Source of the DNA: Asaia bogorensis
Lineage (GTDB): Bacteria; Pseudomonadota; Alphaproteobacteria; Acetobacterales; Acetobacteraceae
NCBI GenBank assembly: GCA_945897825.1
Contig: CAMDGX010000042.1
Span: 1 to 38,964, forward strand
Reading direction: 5' to 3'
DNA: 38,964 bases
Shown piece after piece: positions 29,327-38,139 of this stretch. The notes under the pieces are model-generated. The model was given only the letters and a program-made list of their open reading frames with translations. It did no database searches and was not told the origin of the DNA. The position numbers were made by a program, and so were the translations under genes. Position 1 is the stretch's first letter. Every line of letters begins with the position of its first letter.

Positions 29327-30895
29327 ATGTCCAGTGACCTCGGCCGCACAGGCCAAATCTCCCGCCGCGCCGTGCTGGGCGGAACAGCTGCGGCGATGTC
29401 GGCCCCCGCGATCGCACAGGGCGGCAACGCCCGCCTGCTGCGCTTCGTGCCACACACGGCCCTCACCTCGCTCGACCAGCTGTGGTCGAACGCGCTGATC
29501 TCCGCCCACCATTCCTACATGGTGTACGACCAGCTCTTCGGCATCGACGCCAAGCTCGTCGCGCATCCGCAGATGCTGGCCGGCTACGAGGTGTCGGCCG
29601 ATGGGCTGCACTGGAAGTTCGCGCTGCGCGATGGCCTGGCCTTCCACGACGGCGAGCCGGTCCTCGCGCGGGACTGCGTCGCCTCCATCATCCGCTGGTC
29701 CAAGCGCGACCTGTTCGGCATGTATGTCGCGAGCCTCGCCATGGAGGTGAAGGCCACCGGCGACCGCAGCTTCGAGCTGCGCATCAACAAGCCCTTCGCG
29801 CACCTGGCCTATGCCATGGGTTCCAGTGCCTGCCACATCATGCCCGAGCGCATCGCCGTTCCGGACGTGTCGCGCGGCATCCGCGAAGCCATCGGCAGCG
29901 GCCCCTACCGCTTCCTCGCCGACGAGTGGGATTCGGGCGCCCATGTCGCCTATGCCCGCAATGAGAAATACGTGCCGCGCAACGAGAAGCCGGACGTGCT
30001 CGCCGGCGGCAAGGTCACGCATTTCGACCGTGTGGAATGGAAAATCCTGCCGGAGCCGAACACCGCGGCCAATGCGCTGATCAAGGGCGAGGTCGACTGG
30101 CTGGAGCGTCCGCACACTGACCATGTCGGAAGGCTGCGCACCGCGCGCGGCATCACGGTGCAGAAGCTCGACCCGTTCGGCTGGATGGGCATGGTGATCT
30201 TCAACCTGCGCCGCCCGCCCTTCGACAACCCGACGGTGCGGCGCGCCGTGCTGCTGGCCATGGACCAGAAGGAGTATCTGCAGGCCGTCATTGGCGACTA
30301 CCCCGACCTCGTGAACCCAGGCGTCGGTTGGTTCACCGGCGGCACGCCGCTGGCCACGCTCAAGGGTGTCGAGCATCTGGCGAAGGGCCCCGACATCGAT
30401 GCCGCGCGCCGGCTCGTCAAGGAGTCGGGCTATGACGGCGCCCGGGTTGTCCACCTGGCGGCCGGCGACATTCCCATCAACACCGCCATGGGCCAGATGA
30501 CCGCCGAGCTCTACCGCCGCATCGGGCTCAACGTCGTCTACACCAGCGTCGACTGGGGCATGCTGGTCGCGCGCATCCAGAACCCGGATCCGGGCAACGA
30601 ATGGGCCAGCTACAATGCCGGCTGGACCGGAATCACGACCGCGAACCCCGGCGGCCATCGCCCGATGATGGGCAATGTGCCCAACCCGCAGCTGGAAGCC
30701 CTGCGCACCGCCTGGCTATCCGCGCCGGACCTCGCCACCCAGCAGCGCGCCGCCGAGGCGCTGCAGGTGGCCGCCGCGCAGGCGCCTGGCGCGGTGCCGT
30801 TCGGCCAGTATTTCCTGCCGCACGCGCACAAGTCGGACCTCACGGGCTTCACGCCGGCCGCGGTCGTCCCCTTCTGGGGCGTGCGGCGGGCCTAG
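29327..30895 (+). CDS. Orphan ABC substrate-binding protein (SBP family 5), Tat-exported
   Basis: A 522-residue peptide-type binding protein. The N-terminus has a twin-arginine signal (SRRAVLGGTAAAMSAPAIAQ), so it is probably exported folded. The mature part shows the family's features: YEVSADGLHWKFALRDGLAFHDG near residue 85 and TVRRAVLLAMDQKEYLQ in the second lobe. Start is ATG at 29327, six bases after the amidase stop, with GGTAGGTG upstream. No permease or ATPase gene accompanies it, so it must borrow a transporter, perhaps a Dpp-type one like that at 7017-10687, or act as a sensor. Its place in the operon points to uptake of the amide substrate. Confidence 0.93.
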   Translation: MSSDLGRTGQISRRAVLGGTAAAMSAPAIAQGGNARLLRFVPHTALTSLDQLWSNALISAHHSYMVYDQLFGIDAKLVAHPQMLAGYEVSADGLHWKFALRDGLAFHDGEPVLARDCVASIIRWSKRDLFGMYVASLAMEVKATGDRSFELRINKPFAHLAYAMGSSACHIMPERIAVPDVSRGIREAIGSGPYRFLADEWDSGAHVAYARNEKYVPRNEKPDVLAGGKVTHFDRVEWKILPEPNTAANALIKGEVDWLERPHTDHVGRLRTARGITVQKLDPFGWMGMVIFNLRRPPFDNPTVRRAVLLAMDQKEYLQAVIGDYPDLVNPGVGWFTGGTPLATLKGVEHLAKGPDIDAARRLVKESGYDGARVVHLAAGDIPINTAMGQMTAELYRRIGLNVVYTSVDWGMLVARIQNPDPGNEWASYNAGWTGITTANPGGHRPMMGNVPNPQLEALRTAWLSAPDLATQQRAAEALQVAAAQAPGAVPFGQYFLPHAHKSDLTGFTPAAVVPFWGVRRA

Positions 30896-30897
30896 CG

Positions 30898-32538
30898 GTG
30901 GAACCGGCGCCCAGCATCTTCGTCGCGCGGCGGATCGTCACGCTCAACCGCAGCATCCCGCAGGCCACCCACATGGCGGTGCGGGAAGGCCGCATCCTTG
31001 GGCTCGGCGGCGCCGAGCTGCTGGAGCGGTTTCCCGGCAGGATCGATGACCGCTTCGCGGACCAGGTGCTGATCCCCGGGTTCGTCGAGGGTCATGGCCA
31101 CACCAGCGCCGGGCTGATGTGGCGCGATCCGTATGTCGGCTTCTTTGCGCGCACGGCGCCGGACGGCGCGCGCCACGCGGGCCTCACCAGCATCGCCGCC
31201 GTGGTGGCGCGACTGAAGCAGCTTGACGCGACCCTGCCGGACGGCGCGCCGCTGGTGGCCTGGGGTTTCGACCCGATCTACTTCGACGGCCCGCGCATGA
31301 CGCTGGCCGATCTCGACGCGGTCTCGACCTCGCGGCCGATCCTCGTGGCGCACATCTCCGGGCACATCCACAACGTCAACTCCATCGTCATGCAGCGCGC
31401 CGGCTTCTCGCGCGACAGCAACCTCGACGGGCTGATGCGCGACGGCCACGGCAACCTCACCGGTGAGCTCCAGGGCCCCGCGGTCATGGGTCGCGGCGCG
31501 CGCGCCACCGGCCATGCCGGGCTGCAGCGCATCCTCGACGTCGCGGCCTTGTGCGACTACGGCCGGATCGCCCAGCGCGTGGGGGTCACCACCTCCACCG
31601 ACCTTGTCAATGCGCTCGACGAACCGAACGTCGCCGCCATGTGCGCCGCCACCGCCGAGCCTGACTACCCGATCCGGCTGGTCCCGGCGATGCGCGCGCG
31701 CGACTACTCGGTGCAGGACGGGATCGCACGCATCACGGCCCTGCGCCCACGCTCCACCGACAAGCTCTTCTTCGGCATGGTCAAGCTGGTGGTCGACGGC
31801 TCGATCCAGGGCTTCACGGCCCGGCTGCGCTGGCCCGGCTACCACAACGGCAACCCGAACGGGCTGTGGTACGTGGCCCCTGCGGAACTGGCGGACATCG
31901 TCGCTGCGTATCACCGCGCTGGCGCCCAGCTGCACATCCACACCAACGGCGACGAGGCCAGCGAACTCGCCACGGAGATGGTCGCACGTGCCGTCGCCGC
32001 CCACCCGCGCCCTGACCACCGTCACACGCTGCAGCACTGCCAGATGGCGGACGAGGCGATCTTCCGCCGCATGGCCGCTGCCGGCATGTGCGTGAACCTC
32101 TTCGCCAACCACATCCACTACTGGGGCGAGCAGCACGATGCGCTCACCATGGGCCCCAGCCGCGCCGCCCGCCTCGATGCCTGCGCCACTGCGCTGGCCT
32201 GCGGCGTTCCGATGTCGATCCACTCCGACACGCCGGTCACGCCGCTCGATCCGCTGTTCACCATGTCGTGCGCGGTCAATCGCCTCACAGCCGCCGGGCG
32301 CGTCCTTGGCCCGGCGGAGCGCATCAGCCCGCTCGCGGCGCTGCATGCGGTGACGCTGGGCGCCGCCTACACCCTCAAGCTGGACCATCTGGTCGGCAGC
32401 CTCGATGTCGGCAAGTTCGCGGACTGCGCCGTTCTCGCCGACGACCCGCTTGCCGTCGATCCGCTCGCCATCAAGGACATCCCCGTGCGCGCCACCATCC
32501 TCGGCGGCCAGGTCCTCATGCCCCCTTCGTGCTCCTGA
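30898..32538 (+). CDS. YtcJ-like metal-dependent amidohydrolase
   Basis: A 546-residue amidohydrolase of the YtcJ/amidohydrolase-3 group, which cleaves amide or cyclic amide bonds. The first metal motif is EGHGHTSAG (H66, H68). Later come LHIHTNGDEA, RHTLQHCQMADE, and the catalytic Asp in SIHSDTPVTPLDP. The beta-sandwich ends flank the barrel: IVTLNRSIPQATHMAVREG at the start, and LVGSLDVGKFADCAVL near the end. It begins at a GTG only two bases after the upstream stop, so it is tightly coupled; the longer frame upstream lies inside the binding-protein gene. Substrate unknown; N-acyl amino acids or imides are typical. Confidence 0.93.
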   Translation: MEPAPSIFVARRIVTLNRSIPQATHMAVREGRILGLGGAELLERFPGRIDDRFADQVLIPGFVEGHGHTSAGLMWRDPYVGFFARTAPDGARHAGLTSIAAVVARLKQLDATLPDGAPLVAWGFDPIYFDGPRMTLADLDAVSTSRPILVAHISGHIHNVNSIVMQRAGFSRDSNLDGLMRDGHGNLTGELQGPAVMGRGARATGHAGLQRILDVAALCDYGRIAQRVGVTTSTDLVNALDEPNVAAMCAATAEPDYPIRLVPAMRARDYSVQDGIARITALRPRSTDKLFFGMVKLVVDGSIQGFTARLRWPGYHNGNPNGLWYVAPAELADIVAAYHRAGAQLHIHTNGDEASELATEMVARAVAAHPRPDHRHTLQHCQMADEAIFRRMAAAGMCVNLFANHIHYWGEQHDALTMGPSRAARLDACATALACGVPMSIHSDTPVTPLDPLFTMSCAVNRLTAAGRVLGPAERISPLAALHAVTLGAAYTLKLDHLVGSLDVGKFADCAVLADDPLAVDPLAIKDIPVRATILGGQVLMPPSCS

Positions 32539-32549
32539 GGAACACCCCC

Positions 32550-33875
32550 ATGCCCGACGGCAACAACAGCCGAGCCGACCTGATCCGCCGCCGCGATCGG
32601 GCCATGTCGGCCTCGGTCAAGACCTTCCCGATCTTCCCCCGGGATCCGATGGTGCTGACCCGCGGCGAGGGGCAGTACGTGTTCGACGACACCGGCCGCC
32701 GCTACCTCGACGGCACGGCGCAGAACCTCTGCATCAGCCTGGGCTTCGGCCATCCGCTGACCATGGCAATGGCCGGTGCGCAGATGCAGGCGATGCAGCA
32801 TTGCACGACGCTGTTCTACAACGAGACACAGGTGCTCTACGCGGAGGAACTGGCCGCCACGATGCCGCCGGACAGCGGCGACTGGGTGGTCCACCTGGTG
32901 AACAGCGGCGCCGAGGCGATCGATCTCGCCTTCACGATGGCCCGCGTCTTCACCCGCAACTTCGAGATCCTCACGCTGCGCAACGGATATCACGGGTTGC
33001 AGATGGGCGCGCTGGGCTCCACGGCGTTCGCCACCTGCCGTCCCCCGATCCCGCCGCCGGCGGGCTTCGTGAGCGTTCACCATCCCGATCAGTACAAGGG
33101 CGTCTTCGGACCCGGCGTGGATCCCTACCTGGCCGAGATCGAACGCACCATCTCGGCGGCCACATGCGGCGCCGTCGCGGCCATGATCTTCGAGCCGATC
33201 CAGGGCTTCGGCGGCGTGGTGCCGATGCCGCCAGGCTACCTCGCGGCGGCGGCGGAGATGGTGCGCCGGGCCGGCGGCCTGGTGATCATGGATGAGGTTC
33301 AGACAGGCTTCGGCCGCATGGGTTCGCATTACTGGGGTTTTGCAGCGCACGATGTGATGCCGGATATCGTGGTTCTCGGCAAAGGCATGGGCAATGGCTT
33401 CCCGATCTCCGGCGTGATCGTTCGCCGCGAGATCGCCGATGCGTTCGCGCAGACGAGGTTCTTCAATACCTTTGGCGCCAACCCTGTCGCCGTGGCGGCC
33501 GCGCGCTCGGTGATACGAGCGATCGCGGAGGAGGGCCTGCAGGCCCAGGCCGCCGCCCGGGGCGCGCAGCTTGAAGCGGGGCTTCGGGCCCTGCAATCGC
33601 GCCATCCCCTGATCGGCGACGTGCGCGGATGCGGCCTGATCATGGGGTTCGAACTTGTGCGTGACCACATCACGAAGATGCCCGCGACCGAGGCGGCGGA
33701 GCATGTGCAGGATGCCCTGCGCGCGGCGGGATACATCTGCGTCCGCGGAACGCCGGGGCGCAACGTGTTCCGGGTCAACCCGCCGCTCTGCATCACGGCT
33801 GCCGACATCGCCGGGCTGCTCGAGGCGCTCGACAATGCGCTGGCCAGTGCGCAACGCCAGTACGGCACCACCTGA
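32550..33875 (+). CDS. Class III aminotransferase (omega-amino acid type)
   Basis: A 441-residue PLP enzyme. The PLP lysine is K278 in VVLGKGMGNGFPISG; D248 in IMDEVQTGFGR binds the pyridine nitrogen. VNSGAEAIDLAF near 117 is the phosphate-binding mark. The class includes GABA, beta-alanine, taurine and AGXT2-like enzymes. Start is ATG at 32550 with TGAGGAAC upstream, 11 bases after the amidohydrolase stop. As the last gene of the operon it would remove the amino group from the compound freed by the hydrolases, giving an aldehyde or keto acid. Confidence 0.94.
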   Translation: MPDGNNSRADLIRRRDRAMSASVKTFPIFPRDPMVLTRGEGQYVFDDTGRRYLDGTAQNLCISLGFGHPLTMAMAGAQMQAMQHCTTLFYNETQVLYAEELAATMPPDSGDWVVHLVNSGAEAIDLAFTMARVFTRNFEILTLRNGYHGLQMGALGSTAFATCRPPIPPPAGFVSVHHPDQYKGVFGPGVDPYLAEIERTISAATCGAVAAMIFEPIQGFGGVVPMPPGYLAAAAEMVRRAGGLVIMDEVQTGFGRMGSHYWGFAAHDVMPDIVVLGKGMGNGFPISGVIVRREIADAFAQTRFFNTFGANPVAVAAARSVIRAIAEEGLQAQAAARGAQLEAGLRALQSRHPLIGDVRGCGLIMGFELVRDHITKMPATEAAEHVQDALRAAGYICVRGTPGRNVFRVNPPLCITAADIAGLLEALDNALASAQRQYGTT

Positions 33876-34487
33876 CTGCCGGTCATCGCGTGCGCTGGGA
33901 TGGATTGGGCAGCCGCCGCTTCCCCCTGAACTCACCCTTGAGACCAGTTGGCAACGGGGAAAGCCATCGTCGTTCCGGCCCTTCCTGACGAGGCGGGAGC
34001 ATGGACGAGCCGGACGTCCAAGGCTCCGAACCTTGCGGTGCCGCCGGGTGCGGCGACGCAGTTGGAGGTGACCGTCTGGGTGGTCCCGGTCCGCAGCCCG
34101 TCGCACAAACCGCTGACCGGGTTGGACCGCCAGCAGCCGGTATTGCCGGGGATGGCGCTCAGCACGCCGATCCGGTTCGGCACGCGGCGAACGCCGGCCC
34201 GCAGGAACGTGGCGCGCGGGTGGATCTGGCCGGCGTCTCGTGGAGCCTGCAGTTGATCCAGGGCGCAGCGGATATTTCTATGCCACCTCGAAAGCTGCGC
34301 TGCGGGCGCAGACGAGGGACAGCATCCGGAAGCGTGCGCCGGGCAAAATCTCTCAACAGATACTGCGACGCCTGTGGGTGATTGACGGGCGCGTGAGGAA
34401 TGGCGCCTGATACCGGTGGTGAACCGTTCGGATAACTGCCGCCCAAGAACGCGGCCCCGGCCGCCGCGGAACAGCAGGGAGAGTATC
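33876..34487. other. 612-bp region between the aminotransferase and the TRAP genes
   Basis: Three frames are open for 100 codons or so, but none has a convincing start, family or third-position bias. A stretch at about 34240-34410 reads as a short basic peptide (GYFYATSKAALRAQTRD) ending at a TGA, which may be a remnant of a lost gene. No strong terminator is seen after the aminotransferase. The last bases hold the ribosome binding site of dctQ (CAGGGAGAG). Confidence 0.4.
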
Positions 34488-35033
34488 ATGGACGGTATTG
34501 AGCGCGTCGTCCGGGCAATTGATCGGCTCAACAAAGCCGTGGGATGGGCAGTGGCTTGGCTGACGCTGGTCACCGTGCTGGTCTGTGGTACCGTGGTAGT
34601 GCTTCGCTACGCCGCGGGGATCGGCCAGATCTGGATGCAGGAACTCTACATCTGGACGCATGCGCTGACGTTCCTGCTGGCGGCGGGCTTCGCCTCGCTG
34701 CTGAACGCGCATGTCCGGGTGGACATCGTCTATGCGCGGCTGAGCCCGCGGGGGCGGGCCTGGGTTGAGCTGTTCGGCGTGGTGTTCCTGCTGATGCCGT
34801 GGCTCGGGCTGCTGGCGTGGACGTCGTGGACGTATGTTGCCTATTCCTGGGCGACCGGCGAGGTTTCGGTGCAGAGCAACGGGATGCCTGGGGTGTACGT
34901 GCTGAAGTCGGGGCTGCTGGCCTTCGTGCTGTTGCTGGGGCTCCAGGGGATCGCCTGGATCGGGCGGTCGCTGCTGGTGCTGGGCGGGCGAACGCCGCCG
35001 CCGAGCGAGACCCTCGCCGGCCCGATCGGCTGA
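34488..35033 (+). CDS. TRAP transporter small permease (DctQ family)
   Basis: A 181-residue inner-membrane protein with the usual four helices, for example VGWAVAWLTLVTVLVCGTVVVL near 20-41. The DctQ mark between helices 1 and 2 is IWMQELYIWTHALTFLLAAG, followed by HVRVDIVYARLSPRGRAWVE. It pairs with the large permease nine bases downstream to form a sodium-driven organic-acid importer. Start is ATG at 34488 with CAGGGAGAG upstream. Confidence 0.94.
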   Translation: MDGIERVVRAIDRLNKAVGWAVAWLTLVTVLVCGTVVVLRYAAGIGQIWMQELYIWTHALTFLLAAGFASLLNAHVRVDIVYARLSPRGRAWVELFGVVFLLMPWLGLLAWTSWTYVAYSWATGEVSVQSNGMPGVYVLKSGLLAFVLLLGLQGIAWIGRSLLVLGGRTPPPSETLAGPIG

Positions 35034-35042
35034 GGGCGCGCG

Positions 35043-36629
35043 ATGTCTCCCGTCGTCATCGGCGAGATCCTCGCCGTCCTGCTGTTCGTGGTCGGCACAT
35101 TCGGGGTGATGCTGGGCTATCCCATCGCCTTCACGCTGGCCGGCTTCTCGCTGATGTTCGCGGTGCTGGGCTGGGCGTTCGGCGCCTTCGACCTGATCAT
35201 CCTGACCAGCCTGCCGTCGCGCTATTTCGGGCTGATGACCAACGAGGTGCTGGTGGCGGTGCCGCTGTTCATCTTCATGGGCGCGGTGCTGGAGCGTTCG
35301 AAGATCGCCGAGGCGCTCCTGGAGACGATGGGGCAGCTGTTCGGGCCGATGCGCGGAGGCCTCGCGATCTCGGTGGTGCTGGTGGGCGCGCTGCTGGCCG
35401 CCTCGACCGGCGTTGTCGGGGCGACCGTCGTCACCATGGGCCTGCTCAGCCTGCCGGCGATGATGCGCGCCGGCTACGACCCGAAGCTGGCAACCGGGGT
35501 GATCTGCGCCTCCGGCACGCTGGGCCAGATCATTCCGCCTTCGGTGATCCTGATCTTCATCGGCGACCTGCTCATGGGCGCGAACCAGCTGGCCTCCCAG
35601 CGCACCGGCAAGGCGCTCGACCCTGTCTCGGTCGGCGACCTCTTCGTCGGCGCGTTCATTCCCGGCATGGCGCTGGTGGGGCTCTACATCCTCTACATCC
35701 TCGCCCTGGCCGTGGTGCGTCCGAAAACCTGCCCGCCGATGGTCATGGACGCGGCCGAGCGGGCCAGCCTGCCAAGGCGCTTCCTGCGTGCGCTGATGCC
35801 GCCGCTGGCGCTGATCGTGGCGGTGTTGGGCTCGATCCTGCTGGGCTTCGCGACGCCGACCGAGGCGGCGTCGATCGGGGCGATCGGGGCGATGATCCTG
35901 GCGGCGATCAACCGCGCATTCTCGTGGCAGATGCTGCTGGGGGCGATGCGCAACACGGCGGTGATCAGCGCGCTGGTGTTCGCCATCGTGCTCGGCGTGT
36001 CGGTGTTCTCCCTGGTGTTCCGCGGCCTCGGCGGCGAGCACCTGGTGGAGGAACTGCTGACCGGGGTCCCGGGCGGGGAGTTCGGCGCGGTGATGGCCGT
36101 GATGGCGGTGATGTTCGTGCTCGGCTTCTTCATGGACACGATCGAGATCGTGCTCATCGTGGTGCCGATCACCGCACCCGCGCTGATCGCCATGGGGGTG
36201 GACCCGCTGTGGCTCGGGGTGATGATCGGCGTGAACCTGCAGACGGCGTTCCTCACGCCGCCGGTCGGGTTCTCGCTGTTCTACATGCGCGCGGTGGCGC
36301 CGGCGTCGATCCGCACGAGCGACATCTACCGCGGCGCAATACCGTTCGTGATGCTGCAGCTGGTGGCGATCGCCGTGCTGTGGATGGCCCCGCAGCTGGC
36401 AACCTGGCTGCCGCGGGTGGTGTTCCCGGCCTCGGTGCCGATGGTGGTGGAGCCGGGGAGCCCCAGCCGCTCGGTGCTCGACGACATCCTGGGCGCGCCG
36501 CCGACGTCGACCCCGGCGCCGGGTGCGGCCTCGCCGCTGGACGACCTGCTGGGGCGCCCGGCGACGGGCGGGGACGGGCAGGCGCCGGCGAACGATCCGG
36601 TTCTGGACCGGCTGATGCGGCGGGCGTGA
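35043..36629 (+). CDS. TRAP transporter large permease (DctM family) with long C-terminal tail
   Basis: A 528-residue membrane protein, longer than the usual 425-450. The body is typical: LGYPIAFTLAGFSLMFAVLG near 23-42, VPLFIFMGAVLERS, ASTGVVGATVVTMGLLSLPAM and SGTLGQIIPPSVILI; later ATPTEAASIGAIGAMI and FLTPPVGFSLFYMRAVAP. After the last helix comes a tail of about 60 residues, proline-, glycine- and aspartate-rich, with three short repeats (SVLDDILG, PLDDLLG, PVLDRLM). It would face the cytosol or periplasm depending on topology. The start is the ATG at 35043. Together with dctQ it needs a binding protein, which is encoded just downstream on the other strand. Confidence 0.94.
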   Translation: MSPVVIGEILAVLLFVVGTFGVMLGYPIAFTLAGFSLMFAVLGWAFGAFDLIILTSLPSRYFGLMTNEVLVAVPLFIFMGAVLERSKIAEALLETMGQLFGPMRGGLAISVVLVGALLAASTGVVGATVVTMGLLSLPAMMRAGYDPKLATGVICASGTLGQIIPPSVILIFIGDLLMGANQLASQRTGKALDPVSVGDLFVGAFIPGMALVGLYILYILALAVVRPKTCPPMVMDAAERASLPRRFLRALMPPLALIVAVLGSILLGFATPTEAASIGAIGAMILAAINRAFSWQMLLGAMRNTAVISALVFAIVLGVSVFSLVFRGLGGEHLVEELLTGVPGGEFGAVMAVMAVMFVLGFFMDTIEIVLIVVPITAPALIAMGVDPLWLGVMIGVNLQTAFLTPPVGFSLFYMRAVAPASIRTSDIYRGAIPFVMLQLVAIAVLWMAPQLATWLPRVVFPASVPMVVEPGSPSRSVLDDILGAPPTSTPAPGAASPLDDLLGRPATGGDGQAPANDPVLDRLMRRA

Positions 36630-36680
36630 AGGCTGGGCGCTGCCCGGACCCGCCAGGTCCGGCGCGCGCCTTTGCGCGAC

Positions 36681-36736
36681 GGGCCGGGCCCCTGGACCCC
36701 ATTCCTTCAAAGGAATGGGGTCCAGGGGTCCGGCCC
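36681..36736. terminator. 27-bp hairpin between convergent dctM and dctP-like genes
   Basis: Arms 36681-36707 and 36710-36736 pair over 27 bp with one G/T mismatch and almost no loop; the core is CCTGGACCCCATTCCTT. It lies between dctM (plus) and the binding-protein gene (minus), so it can end both transcripts. GC-rich stems of this type recur in related genomes, so it may also be a dispersed repeat. Confidence 0.7.
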
Positions 36737-36790
36737 CAGCAGTTCCCCGTGGCGCGGCAGGGCGCCGCGACGGCAGCGCCCTGGCCTCGC

Positions 36791-37906
36791 TCAGGTCGGG
36801 CGGAAGCCGATCAGGCGAGCGTTGAGGTATTCCTGCATGCCGATGCGCGTCCAGGCCATCTGCTCGCGCAGGAACTTGTAGTAGCTGTCGAGAATCCTGC
36901 CGGTGAGCGGGTCGCCGCCGTCGCGCAGTTCCTTCAGCACCTCGGTCCAGGCGCCGCCATAGGCGCGGACGAAGTCGTCCGGCAGCTTGCGGAGCTGGAC
37001 ATTGTGCTGACGGATCAGCACTTCGAGCGCGCCGGCGTTGCTGGCGTCGTTCTCGGCGGTGAGCTGGACATGCTCGTCACCGCAGGCGTAGGCGAAGATC
37101 TGCTGGATGTCCTTGGGCAGAGCATCCCATTTCGCCTTGTTCACCGTCATTTCGTTGATGACCGAGGGCTCGTGCATGCCGGGCCAGTGGTAGAATTTCG
37201 TCACCTTGTAGAAGCCGGCGGCGAGGTCCTGCCAGGGCCCGACCCACTCGGTGGCGTCGATGGCGCCCGATTGCAAGGCGCCGAAGATCTCGCCGACCGG
37301 CAGGTTGACGATGGTGGCGCCGAGCTTGCGCAGGGCATCGCCGCCGAGTCCGGGGATGCGCATCTTAAGGCCGCGAACGTCGGCGGCGGACTTGATCTCG
37401 CGGTTGAACCAGCCGGCCATCTGCACACTGGTGGAGCCGCAGGCGAAGGGCTTGAGGCCGAAGGGGGCGTACGCTTCCTCCCATGCCGCCTGGCCGCCGC
37501 CGTAGCGCAGCCAGGCCATCTGCTCGTAGTTGGTCATGCCGAAGGGGACGGTGGTGAAGACGCTGAGGATCTTCGACTTGTTCTGCCAGTAGTAGGGCGT
37601 GGAGTGCATGCAGTCGGCGGTGCCGCGCTGAACGGCGTCGAATGCCTCGAAGGCGGGGACGAGTTCGCCGGCCGCGAAGACGCGAATGGAGAGGCGGCCG
37701 TTGGTTGCGTCGCTGATGGTCTTTGCGAAGCGCTCGACCATGGTGCCGCCGCCTGGGAAGAGTTTTGGCCAACTCGTCACCATGCGCCACTCGATCCGAC
37801 CCTGCGAAACGGCGGGGGTGGCCAGTGTTGTGGCGGCTGCCGTTGCAGCAAGGCCGCCGACCGCCTGCCGGCCGAGCCGACGGCGTCCGATATTGTTCGT
37901 AGACAT
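36791..37906 (-). CDS. TRAP transporter substrate-binding protein (DctP family, TakP-like)
   Basis: A 371-residue periplasmic protein. The N-terminus has a twin-arginine signal (NIGRRRLGRQAVGGLAATAA), cleaved about residue 34 (ATPAVSQ). The body starts WRMVTSWPKLFPGGGTMVERFA, then YYWQNKSKILSVFTTVPFGM and the conserved Arg in GLKMRIPGLGG. EWVGPWQD near 216 resembles the sodium/2-keto-acid site of TakP. So the cargo is likely a 2-keto acid or similar carboxylate; this is family inference. Start is ATG at 37906 with AGGGAG upstream. It is encoded convergent to dctQM instead of in line with them, so it has its own promoter. Confidence 0.93.
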   Translation of the reverse strand: MSTNNIGRRRLGRQAVGGLAATAAATTLATPAVSQGRIEWRMVTSWPKLFPGGGTMVERFAKTISDATNGRLSIRVFAAGELVPAFEAFDAVQRGTADCMHSTPYYWQNKSKILSVFTTVPFGMTNYEQMAWLRYGGGQAAWEEAYAPFGLKPFACGSTSVQMAGWFNREIKSAADVRGLKMRIPGLGGDALRKLGATIVNLPVGEIFGALQSGAIDATEWVGPWQDLAAGFYKVTKFYHWPGMHEPSVINEMTVNKAKWDALPKDIQQIFAYACGDEHVQLTAENDASNAGALEVLIRQHNVQLRKLPDDFVRAYGGAWTEVLKELRDGGDPLTGRILDSYYKFLREQMAWTRIGMQEYLNARLIGFRPT

Positions 37907-38139
37907 TGGTTCTCCCTGTTTCTTGAATTTGTCACTTCGCGGCGTGGCGCAGAAGCCGCCCGAGTCCCGCTCCGTGGTCTCCGAGCGGCACACCGGCCGG
38001 GCAACCCCGTTTCGTGGCAGGAAAGCTATCGCGCCGAAATGCAGGGTTCAACTCCGAACGCTTCGATGACATCGCCTTCAATCGGGGGAGCGTGTAGCCC
38101 CAGCACCAGTGTCAGTCGGCACGCAGGAGCGGCTCTCAC

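Noticed and set aside
33948-34381. One or two small genes between the aminotransferase and dctQ
   Set aside because: The frames overlap each other, lack ribosome binding sites and match no family I know.
34353-36710. A minus-strand open frame of 785 codons under dctQM
   Set aside because: His/Arg/Gln-rich shadow frame with no domain, fully antisense to two clear membrane-protein genes.
38023-38050. A promoter for the dctP-like gene (TTGAAC and TAGCTT on the minus strand)
   Set aside because: The -10 match is only 3 of 6 with a 16-bp spacer, and the leader would be over 100 bases; too weak to list.
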